NCBI GenBank assembly: GCA_023228725.1
Contig: JALOAQ010000082.1
Span: forward strand, 1 to 13,192
DNA from: Bacteroidales bacterium
Lineage (GTDB): Bacteria; Bacteroidota; Bacteroidia; Bacteroidales; ML635J-15
DNA: 13,192 bases
Direction: 5' to 3'
Part shown: positions 6,642 through 13,192 of the stretch, one piece after another
Position numbering within the stretch: position 1 is the stretch's first letter
Layout of the letters: every line of letters begins with the position of its first letter
Made by a program: the position numbers and the translations under genes
The notes under the pieces: generated by a model
What the model was told of the DNA's origin: nothing
Seen by the model: only the letters and a program-made list of their open reading frames with translations
Database searches by the model: none

Positions 6642-9020
6642 ATGAGATTAAAATTACTATGTTTTATAAGTTTAATATTTATTAGTTTTTCACTCTTTTC
6701 TCAAAAATATACTCTTAGTGGATATATAAAAGACAAACAAAGCGGTGAGGAATTATTGGGAGCTAATATAATTATTAAAGATCAAAATATTGGAACTACT
6801 ACAAATGCTTATGGTTTTTATTCTCTTTCTATTCCTGCCGGAGAATATGAAATAACATACTCATTTATTGGTTATGGCGAAATTACTGAAAAAGTAAAAT
6901 TAAATTCTAATAAAAGTTTAAATATTTCTTTAGAAAGTTCTGCAATAATTACTCAAGAAGTGATTGTTAGCGGTGAAAAAAACAAAAATGTTGAAGATTC
7001 AAAAATGTCTGTAATAAAATTACCTGTAGAGGCAATTAAAACCCTGCCTGCATTTATGGGCGAAGTAGATATTTTGAAAACTTTACAGCTACTTCCAGGT
7101 ATTCAATCTGCCGGAGACGGTAATTCGGGTTATTATGTTCGTGGTGGTGGTCCTGACCAAAATTTGGTTTTACTTGATGAAGCTATTGTTTATAATGCTG
7201 CTCATTTATTTGGTTTTTTCTCTGTTTTTAATGCAGATGCAATAAAAGATATGGAAATTTATAAAGGTGGAATGCCTGCAGAATATGGCGGAAGAATAAG
7301 TTCAGTTTTGGATATTTCAATGAAAAATGGAAATATGAATAAATTTCAAGTTGAAGGTGGAATAGGAACAATTGCTTCAAGACTTACGGTGCAAGGTCCT
7401 ATTGTAAAAGAAAAAGCATCTTTTATACTTTCGGCCAGACGTACTTATATAGATATTTTGTTACAGCCATTTATAAAAAGCTCATCACCATTTAAAGGTT
7501 CCGGATATTATTTTTATGATTTAAACACAAAATTTAATTATAGATTTTCTGATAAAGACAGGTTGTATTTTAGCGGTTATTATGGAAAAGATATTTTTGA
7601 TTTTAAAACAAAAGAAGCTGGTTTTAATATGAAAATTCCGTGGGGAAATGCTACAAGCAGTATTAGATGGAATCATCTTTTTAATTCTAAATTTTTCTCA
7701 AATTCAACTTTAGTGCTTTCAGACTATAAATTTCAAACTGCGGTAGAAATGGGCGACAAAGACAAACCTAATGAAGGCATTAGATTTATTCAAGATTCAG
7801 GAGTTAGAGATTATTATTTTAAGCAAGATTTTACTTATTTGCCAAATCCAAAACATAATATAAAATTTGGTGCAAATTATATTTATCATATTTTTAGTCC
7901 TAATTCTGTTTCTGCTAATTTAGGCGAGACCGAGTTTGATTTTTCCTCTGCACAAAAGCAAAAAGCACACGAAGCAGCAATTTATATTGGAGATGATTTT
8001 AAAATTTCTGATAGACTAACAATTTATGCCGGTTTTAGAGCAGCCATTTTTAATCAAGTTGGAAAGTTTACAAGATATGTGAAGGACGAAGATTTAATGA
8101 ATAATATTGATACAATAGTTTACAAAAAAGGAGAAAATGTTGCATTTTATGATTCATATGAACCAAGAGCTAGTATTAAATTTAGTTTAGACAAAAATTC
8201 TTCTTTAAAAGCATCTTTTATGCAAAACAAACAGTTTATTCATTTAGCTTCTTTATCGGCTTCAACTTTACCAACCGATTTATGGGTACCTTGTAGCGAT
8301 GTGGTTAAACCACAAGGAGGACGACAATATGCAATAGGATATTTTAGAAACTTTTTTAATGACCATTTCGAAACTTCTGTTGAGGCTTATTACAAAAATC
8401 TTTATGATTTAATTGAATATGCAGACGGGGCACTTCCGGGAGATGATGTAAACGATAATGCTGATAATTACTTTATTTTTGGTGATGGATATTCTTATGG
8501 TGCTGAATTATTTTTAAAGAAAAGAACAGGGCGTTTTACAGGCTGGATTGGATATACTTGGTCAAAAACTGAAAGAATTTTTGATGATATAAATGATGGA
8601 GAAGCATTTCCTGCAAAATACGACCGCAGACATGATTTATCTTTAACAACAACTTATCAAATTACAGAAAAATTAGACGCTTCCTTAGTTTTTGTTTTTG
8701 CAACTGGCAACACAACTACCTTACCAATAGCAAGATATATGATTGACGGTGATTTGATAAGTGAATATGGACCAAGAAATTCTTACAGAATGCAGCCATA
8801 TCATCGTTTAGATATTTCGCTTACTTATCAACATAAAAAAACCGACAAATGGGAATCTTCATGGAATTTCTCTGTATTTAATGTATATAATAGAAAAAAT
8901 CCATATTTTATTTATTTAGAAGATAAAGGTAGTGTTGAAAGCGGTAATTTTACGACCAAAGCAAAACAAATTTCCCTAATTCCTATTTTACCTTCTATAA
9001 CTTGGAATTTTAAATTTTAA
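6642..9020 (+). CDS. TonB-dependent outer-membrane receptor with N-terminal carboxypeptidase-regulatory-like domain
   Basis: This 792-residue outer-membrane beta-barrel should import a ligand using TonB energy. A signal peptide covers residues 1-21 (ends FSQ). Residues about 23-98 are a carboxypeptidase-D-regulatory-like beta-sandwich (LSGYIKDKQSGEELLGANI, GTTTNAYGFYSLSIPAGEY). A plug domain at about 110-225 includes ILKTLQLLPGIQS, YYVRGGGPDQNLVLLDEA and YKGGMPAEYGGRISSVLDI. The rest is the barrel, ending in an aromatic residue (TWNFKF), as expected for BAM-dependent insertion. It is shorter than SusC-type receptors, lacks their long N-terminal extension, and has no SusD neighbour, so glycan uptake is not indicated. 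The next gene, a DUF4249 lipoprotein, starts 3 bp after the stop, a common pairing in this phylum. The substrate cannot be told from sequence. An upstream ATG at 6638 is out of frame. Confidence 0.93.
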   Translation: MRLKLLCFISLIFISFSLFSQKYTLSGYIKDKQSGEELLGANIIIKDQNIGTTTNAYGFYSLSIPAGEYEITYSFIGYGEITEKVKLNSNKSLNISLESSAIITQEVIVSGEKNKNVEDSKMSVIKLPVEAIKTLPAFMGEVDILKTLQLLPGIQSAGDGNSGYYVRGGGPDQNLVLLDEAIVYNAAHLFGFFSVFNADAIKDMEIYKGGMPAEYGGRISSVLDISMKNGNMNKFQVEGGIGTIASRLTVQGPIVKEKASFILSARRTYIDILLQPFIKSSSPFKGSGYYFYDLNTKFNYRFSDKDRLYFSGYYGKDIFDFKTKEAGFNMKIPWGNATSSIRWNHLFNSKFFSNSTLVLSDYKFQTAVEMGDKDKPNEGIRFIQDSGVRDYYFKQDFTYLPNPKHNIKFGANYIYHIFSPNSVSANLGETEFDFSSAQKQKAHEAAIYIGDDFKISDRLTIYAGFRAAIFNQVGKFTRYVKDEDLMNNIDTIVYKKGENVAFYDSYEPRASIKFSLDKNSSLKASFMQNKQFIHLASLSASTLPTDLWVPCSDVVKPQGGRQYAIGYFRNFFNDHFETSVEAYYKNLYDLIEYADGALPGDDVNDNADNYFIFGDGYSYGAELFLKKRTGRFTGWIGYTWSKTERIFDDINDGEAFPAKYDRRHDLSLTTTYQITEKLDASLVFVFATGNTTTLPIARYMIDGDLISEYGPRNSYRMQPYHRLDISLTYQHKKTDKWESSWNFSVFNVYNRKNPYFIYLEDKGSVESGNFTTKAKQISLIPILPSITWNFKF

Positions 9021-9023
9021 TTT

Positions 9024-9953
9024 ATGAAAATAATACAAATAAATATTTTACTAATTCTTTTTATTATACTTATTTCTTGTGTTAAAGATATTAGTTTAGA
9101 ACTTCCTCAGGCTCAGGAAAAACTTGTAATTGAAGCTATGATAGATTATAATGACTACCCAATGGTTTTTATTACAAAAAACACAAGCTATTTTACTTAT
9201 ATAGATACTACAATATTAAATTCTTCCATAATTAAAAATTCTGATGCTTGCGTTATTGTTTCCAACGGAATTATTAGCGACACATTAGAGCCTGCAATAA
9301 TGGACAGATATCCTTACCATGGTTATCGTGGAACTAAGTTTAAAGGTGAAATTAATAAATCTTATGTTTTAAAAATTTTATATTTAGAAAATGAGTATAA
9401 TTCAACAACTACAATACCCGAGCCTATTCCAATAGATTCAGTCTGGTTTAGTTTAATACCCGGTCATGATAGCTTGGGTTTTTTAAATTTTAAATTTACC
9501 GACCCTCCTATTTATGGAAATTATTATACTTTTTATTCTAAAATTTTAGGAAAACAAAAATGGTATTACCGCCCTTCTTTCGGTCCACATGTTTTAGACG
9601 ATAAATTAATAAACAACCAAGAGTTTACATACACGCCTATGACAAAAGGATATGAAAGAAATGCTTATTATTTTGATGTTTGGACTGATGAAGATTTGGA
9701 TTTTTTGGATTTAATTTGCTATAAAATTGGCGATACAGTAAGTTTAAAAATGTCCACAATTGATCAAAGTAGTTTTAATTTTTGGAGCTCTGTTTATAGA
9801 AATGTTATAACAGGGAGCAATCCATTTACTAATCCTGCTTCTGTAAAATCTAATATTTATGGAAGCCCTGCCAACGGTTATTGGATAGGTTCAGGAACTT
9901 ATTTTACAAATGTGTATATTGCCGACAGTGCAAACTTGACAGTTCTGCCATAA
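9024..9953 (+). CDS. DUF4249 family lipoprotein, partner of the TonB-dependent receptor
   Basis: This 309-residue protein has a lipoprotein signal peptide: a hydrophobic stretch and lipobox LISC with acylated Cys19, followed by VKDISLELP. The mature start (EKLVIEAMIDYNDYPMVFITKNTSYF) fits the DUF4249 family, as do the later beta-rich segment TTIPEPIPIDSVWF and the C-terminal ending NPASVKSNIYGSPANGYWIG. It is expected at the outer membrane. The gene begins 3 bp after the receptor stop codon, so the two are almost certainly one transcript. By analogy with other receptor/lipoprotein pairs it may cap or assist the receptor, but no function has been shown for the family that I know of. The family call rests on recall of the N-terminal pattern and the context. 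Confidence 0.85.
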   Translation: MKIIQINILLILFIILISCVKDISLELPQAQEKLVIEAMIDYNDYPMVFITKNTSYFTYIDTTILNSSIIKNSDACVIVSNGIISDTLEPAIMDRYPYHGYRGTKFKGEINKSYVLKILYLENEYNSTTTIPEPIPIDSVWFSLIPGHDSLGFLNFKFTDPPIYGNYYTFYSKILGKQKWYYRPSFGPHVLDDKLINNQEFTYTPMTKGYERNAYYFDVWTDEDLDFLDLICYKIGDTVSLKMSTIDQSSFNFWSSVYRNVITGSNPFTNPASVKSNIYGSPANGYWIGSGTYFTNVYIADSANLTVLP

Positions 9954-10095
9954 GAATTAATTTATTTATAAAAACTTTGTAAAATATATGCTAATACAAA
10001 ATAAACAATGATTTTTTATTTAGAATCAAAAAAAAATGTTATTTTCGGGCAAACTATTTGTAGTATTAATCGTTATTATAAAAAAGATATTTAAA

Positions 10096-10548
10096 ATGAA
10101 AAAAATCACAACATTAATTTTTATTTTTTTGATGAGTTTTGTAGCATTCTCACAAGAAAATCCGGTAATTTGGGATATTAATCAATCGCGTTCAGAAGAT
10201 GGGTCTTATAATTTGCATATTAAGGCAGAAATTCAAAATAATTGGTATGTTTATGGGATGAACTTGGAAGAAGGTGGTCCTTTAAGCTTAGAATTTAATA
10301 TAGATGACAGAAACAATAAAGTTTATGATCTAAGTTTTAAAGAAATTACACCAGCAATATCTGTTTTTGATGAAGTATTTAATATGAATGTTGGCACTTA
10401 TCAAGCTAATGTTGAATTTAGAGCCAATTATGTGCCAATAACTGACATAATGTCATTTGTCTTGATTATCCAAGGTCAAGCTTGTAATACTGCAAATGGT
10501 TCTTGTATTCAAGTTTATGAAGAAATTCCTATTACAATTCAGAATTAA
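10096..10548 (+). CDS. Secreted stand-alone DsbD-alpha-like domain protein
   Basis: The 150-residue product has a signal peptide (MKKITTLIFIFLMSFVAFSQ), and the mature part is one Ig-like beta domain resembling the N-terminal alpha domain of DsbD: NNWYVYGMNLEEGGPLSLEF, then FDEVFNMNVGTYQANVEF, then QGQACNTANGSCIQVYEEIPI. The only two cysteines, Cys130 and Cys137, sit where DsbD-alpha has its redox pair, spaced C-x6-C here. The DsbD membrane domain and thioredoxin-like C-terminal domain are absent: the gene ends after the alpha domain, so this is a stand-alone form rather than a frameshift remnant. It may carry reducing equivalents to extracytoplasmic proteins. I chose the ATG at 10096 over one at 10036 because it gives a clean signal peptide; the upstream 20 residues would make an odd double hydrophobic start. 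trxB follows after 30 bp. Confidence 0.82.
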   Translation: MKKITTLIFIFLMSFVAFSQENPVIWDINQSRSEDGSYNLHIKAEIQNNWYVYGMNLEEGGPLSLEFNIDDRNNKVYDLSFKEITPAISVFDEVFNMNVGTYQANVEFRANYVPITDIMSFVLIIQGQACNTANGSCIQVYEEIPITIQN

Positions 10549-10578
10549 TAACAATTTAAAGAATAAAATTACTTTACA

Positions 10579-11508
10579 ATGAGTGAAAAGATTAAATGTT
10601 TAATAATCGGCTCTGGTCCTGCTGGTTATACTGCTGCTATTTATGTAGCCCGAGCAAATTTAAACCCTGTTGTTTATGAAGGTTTACAACCTGGTGGTCA
10701 ACTTACAACTACAACAGATATTGATAATTTTCCGGGTTATCCCGAAGGAGTTGCTGGTCCTGTAATGATGGATCAATTAAAAGCTCAAGCTCAAAGATTT
10801 GGTACAGATGTTAGGTTTGGTTATATTACAAAAGTTGATTTTAGCCAAAGACCATTTAAAGTTGTGGCCGACAATGTACACGAAATTGAGGCAGAAACTG
10901 TTATTATTGCAACAGGAGCAACAGCTAATTATCTTGGTTTAGAATCAGAAGAGAGATTTAAAGGTTTAGGTGTTTCGGCTTGTGCAACTTGTGATGGTTT
11001 TTTCTATAGAAATAAAGATGTTGCTGTTGTTGGTGGTGGCGATACTGCTGCCGAAGAAGCTTCTTACTTGGCTGGTCTTTGTAATAAAGTTTATATGATA
11101 GTAAGACGAGATGTTTTACGTGCCTCAAAAGCAATGCAAGAAAGAGTTATGAATAACCCTAAAATAGAAATACTTTGGAATCATAATACTGTTGAAGTTT
11201 TAGGTGATAATGCTGGAGTTGTTGGTGCCAGACTAAAAAACAATAAAACTGAAGAAGAAAAAATTATTGATATTCATGGTTTCTTCCTAGCAATTGGACA
11301 CACTCCTGCAACCGATTTATTCAAAAATTATTTAGAACTTGACGAACAAGGCTATATTAAAACTATTACGGGAACTTCAAGAACAAATATTCCTGGAGTT
11401 TTTGCTTGCGGTGATGTTCAAGATTCTATCTATCGTCAAGCTGTTACTGCTGCTGGTTCTGGCTGTAAAGCTGCAATTGACGCTGAAAGATTTTTATCTG
11501 AAAATTAA
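10579..11508 (+). CDS. trxB: Thioredoxin-disulfide reductase
   Basis: The enzyme uses NADPH and FAD to reduce thioredoxin in the cytoplasm. The 309-residue length is typical of the low-molecular-weight bacterial type. It shows the FAD dinucleotide motif GSGPAG at 11-16, PGGQLTTTTDIDNFPGY at 38-54, the redox-active CATC at 135-138 followed by DG, the NADPH motif GGGDTA at 152-157 with the phosphate-binding VRRDVLRAS at 175-183, and the C-terminal FAD motif GVFACGDVQD. The R176/R177 and R181 pattern supports NADPH rather than NADH. It starts 30 bp after the DsbD-alpha-like gene, so they may share a transcript, and it ends in a strong terminator 22 bp beyond its stop. Confidence 0.97.
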   Translation: MSEKIKCLIIGSGPAGYTAAIYVARANLNPVVYEGLQPGGQLTTTTDIDNFPGYPEGVAGPVMMDQLKAQAQRFGTDVRFGYITKVDFSQRPFKVVADNVHEIEAETVIIATGATANYLGLESEERFKGLGVSACATCDGFFYRNKDVAVVGGGDTAAEEASYLAGLCNKVYMIVRRDVLRASKAMQERVMNNPKIEILWNHNTVEVLGDNAGVVGARLKNNKTEEEKIIDIHGFFLAIGHTPATDLFKNYLELDEQGYIKTITGTSRTNIPGVFACGDVQDSIYRQAVTAAGSGCKAAIDAERFLSEN

Positions 11509-11529
11509 AACAAACTAAATATTAAGACT

Positions 11530-11559
11530 AAGACCGATATTTTGTCGGTCTTATTTTTT
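11530..11559 (+). terminator. Rho-independent terminator after trxB
   Basis: AAGACCGA (11530-11537) pairs perfectly with TCGGTCTT (11545-11552) around the 7-nt loop TATTTTG. One A and six Ts follow. The 8-bp stem starts 22 bases after the trxB stop and is the clearest terminator in the window. Confidence 0.92.
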
Positions 11560-11568
11560 CCACTATAT

Positions 11569-12213
11569 ATGACAATTAAAGAAAGATATAAACATGTTTT
11601 AGACTATTTCAGGGAGAATATGAAATTAGCAGAAACAGAGCTTGATTATAAAACAGATTTTCAATTATTAATAGCCGTTATTTTATCTGCTCAATGCACA
11701 GACAAAAGAGTAAACCTCCTCACTCCTGCTCTATTCTTAGATTATCCAGACGCCCAAACCATGAGCCATGCAAGTCAAGAAGTAATTTATGAATATATAA
11801 AATCTTGTTCTTATCCAAACAATAAGGCAAAACATATTTCTCAAACGGCAAAAATTTTAACTGAGAAATACAATGGAAAAATACCTGAAGATGTTGATGA
11901 ACTTCAAAAATTACCAGGAGTAGGCAGAAAAACTGCACATGTTATTGCATCTGTCTTATTTCGCCAAGCAAAAATGCCGGTTGACACTCATGTGTTTCGT
12001 GTATCTGCAAGAATTGGATTAACTAATAATGCAAAAACTGTTTTACAAGCCGAAAAACAATTAGTAAAACATATTCCTAAAAAAGACATTCCTGATGCAC
12101 ATCATTGGTTGATTTTACATGGCAGATATGTTTGTACTGCGAGAAGTCCTAAATGTGCAAGTTGTGGAATATCAGCTTATTGTAAATTTTATCAACAAAC
12201 TGATAAATCTTAG
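11569..12213 (+). CDS. nth: Endonuclease III (DNA glycosylase/AP lyase)
   Basis: The enzyme removes oxidised pyrimidines from DNA and cleaves the abasic site in base-excision repair. The 214-residue length is normal. The helix-hairpin-helix motif LPGVGRKTAHV holds the catalytic lysine (Lys121), and MPVDTHVFRV holds the catalytic aspartate (Asp139). The C-terminal 4Fe-4S ligands have standard spacing: Cys189-x6-Cys196-x2-Cys199-x5-Cys205. LLIAVILSAQCTDKRVN near residues 33-49 is also typical. The frame extends upstream to a TTG at 11542, but that lies inside the trxB terminator hairpin, so I chose the ATG at 11569. The gene follows a strong terminator and has no consensus promoter box in the 9 bases left, so it relies on read-through or on an overlapping promoter. 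Confidence 0.96.
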   Translation: MTIKERYKHVLDYFRENMKLAETELDYKTDFQLLIAVILSAQCTDKRVNLLTPALFLDYPDAQTMSHASQEVIYEYIKSCSYPNNKAKHISQTAKILTEKYNGKIPEDVDELQKLPGVGRKTAHVIASVLFRQAKMPVDTHVFRVSARIGLTNNAKTVLQAEKQLVKHIPKKDIPDAHHWLILHGRYVCTARSPKCASCGISAYCKFYQQTDKS

Positions 12214-12235
12214 TTTTTTTCTTATTTCCTTTACT

Positions 12236-12243
12236 TATTTTTG
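12236..12243 (+). promoter_or_regulatory. Candidate Bacteroidota -7 box for argS
   Basis: TATTTTTG matches TAnnTTTG and ends 16 bases before the argS ATG, in the 46-bp gap after nth. No TTTG is present at the -33 position, which falls on the nth stop codon. The message leader would be about 10 nt. Confidence 0.35.
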
Positions 12244-12259
12244 CAAATAATTTTTATTC

Positions 12260-13192
12260 ATGGAAAAAAATATTGAAAAATATATAAAACAAGGCTTAGA
12301 AGCTCTTTATTCTATTGACACTACAAATATTGACATCCCCATTGAAAAAACGAAAGAAGAGATAAAAGGCGATTTTACAGTAGTGGTTTTTGCTTTTTCT
12401 AAATTTAGCAAAAAGTCTCCTGCAGATACGGCAAAAGATTTAGGTACTTTTATTAGACAAAAATATGAGGATGTGTCTTCATATAATGTTATAAATGGAT
12501 TTTTAAATCTTAGAATGACTAATGAGTATTGGATAAACAGACTAAATAACTTAAACACACAAACTTCTGAGTATGAGCTAGTTGAAAAAGAAACCATAAT
12601 GGTGGAATTTTCTTCTCCAAATACAAATAAACCTTTACATTTAGGGCATATTAGAAATAATCTTCTTGGCGATTCTATTTCAAAAATACTTCAAGCTTCT
12701 GGTAAAAATGTAATCAAAACTAATTTAATTAATGATAGAGGAATACATATTTGCAAATCGATTTTAGCTTGGATAAAGTGGGGAAATGACGAAACACCTG
12801 AAACTAATAATAAGAAAGGTGATAAATTAGTAGGCGAATATTATGTGAAATTTGAAACTAAATATAAAGAAGAAATTAATGAGCTAATTAGTAAGGGTGA
12901 AAATAAAGAATATGCAAAAGCAAATGCTCCAATAATTTTAGAAGCTCGTGAAATTTTAAGAAAATGGGAAAATGGAGATAAAGAAATTATCAAAATCTGG
13001 CAAATGATGAACTCGTGGGTTTATAAGGGTTTTGATAAAACATATTCAGATTTGGGAATTAGTTTTGATAAAATTTATTATGAATCCGACACTTATTTGC
13101 TTGGTAAAAAAATTGTAAATAAAGAACTCGACAAAGGTATATTTGTTAAAGACGAAGATAATTCAGTTTGGATTGATTTAAGTAATGAGGGC
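12260..13192 (+). CDS. argS: Arginyl-tRNA synthetase, N-terminal part (runs off right edge)
   Basis: The open frame from the ATG at 12260 runs 311 codons to the right edge with no stop, so it is a 5' partial gene; full ArgRS is usually about 550-600 residues. It charges tRNA-Arg with arginine. The first 105 or so residues fit the N-terminal tRNA-recognition domain (GDFTVVVFAFSKFSKKSP, then NGFLNLRM). The catalytic domain begins with EFSSPNTNKPLHLGHIRNN, in which HLGH at 127-130 is the class I HIGH signature. TNLINDRGIHICKS and SDLGISFDKIYYESDTY are further ArgRS-specific stretches. The KMSK-equivalent region and the anticodon-binding domain lie outside the window. It is a single housekeeping gene downstream of nth. 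Confidence 0.96.
   Translation, partial: MEKNIEKYIKQGLEALYSIDTTNIDIPIEKTKEEIKGDFTVVVFAFSKFSKKSPADTAKDLGTFIRQKYEDVSSYNVINGFLNLRMTNEYWINRLNNLNTQTSEYELVEKETIMVEFSSPNTNKPLHLGHIRNNLLGDSISKILQASGKNVIKTNLINDRGIHICKSILAWIKWGNDETPETNNKKGDKLVGEYYVKFETKYKEEINELISKGENKEYAKANAPIILEAREILRKWENGDKEIIKIWQMMNSWVYKGFDKTYSDLGISFDKIYYESDTYLLGKKIVNKELDKGIFVKDEDNSVWIDLSNEG

Noticed and set aside
10036..10095. Upstream ATG start for the DsbD-alpha-like gene
   Set aside because: It would place a second hydrophobic segment before a perfectly good signal peptide that starts at 10096.
12307..12597. Minus-strand open frame of 96 codons with hydrophobic segments
   Set aside because: It is antisense to argS, which is clearly coding there; the hydrophobic look comes from the complement of Lys/Glu-rich codons.

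Overview
The window is AT-rich DNA from a member of the Bacteroidota, probably an anaerobic or facultatively anaerobic Bacteroidales-like lineage. The assignment rests on signs seen together: no Shine-Dalgarno sequences before the genes, several TAnnTTTG (-7 type) promoter boxes, signal peptides ending in 'FSQ', a TonB-dependent receptor with an N-terminal carboxypeptidase-regulatory-like domain paired with a DUF4249 lipoprotein, and a long repetitive surface protein of the kind exported by type IX secretion. I cannot name a genus.

Layout from left to right. (1) Bases 1-2470, minus strand: the N-terminal 823 codons of a large secreted repeat protein that runs off the left edge. Its second half contains a 245-residue module present twice. 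(2) Bases 2471-2849: an AT-rich gap with a small tandem repeat, a promoter candidate and an 11-bp inverted repeat. (3) Bases 2850-4076, minus strand: a DUF438 - hemerythrin-like - PAS protein, probably a cytoplasmic sensor. (4) A 128-bp divergent intergenic region, then nrfH (4205-4777) and nrfA (4809-6320), the membrane tetraheme and catalytic pentaheme subunits of ammonia-forming cytochrome c nitrite reductase. (5) Bases 6321-6641: a gene-free gap with a cluster of TGGACA motifs. (6) A two-gene operon (6642-9953) of a TonB-dependent receptor and a DUF4249 lipoprotein. (7) A short secreted DsbD-alpha-like protein (10096-10548) followed closely by thioredoxin reductase trxB (10579-11508), which ends at a clear intrinsic terminator. 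(8) nth, endonuclease III (11569-12213). (9) The 5' part of argS (12260 to the right edge).

How the genes may work together: NrfH takes electrons from menaquinol and passes them to NrfA, which reduces nitrite to ammonium outside the cytoplasmic membrane. The divergent DUF438/hemerythrin/PAS protein is a plausible but unproven sensor of redox state, oxygen or NO linked to it. The receptor/lipoprotein pair is an outer-membrane uptake unit of unknown substrate. The DsbD-alpha-like protein and thioredoxin reductase share a thiol-redox theme. The rest is housekeeping.

I found no tRNA, rRNA, CRISPR array, transposase, integrase or obvious defence system, and nothing that I would call a clearly new biological system. 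The points most worth a second look are the substituted histidine position in the hemerythrin-like domain beside nrfHA, the unevenly conserved in-frame duplication in the surface protein, the stand-alone DsbD-alpha domain next to trxB, the TGGACA cluster, and an nrfH promoter box that would give an almost leaderless mRNA.
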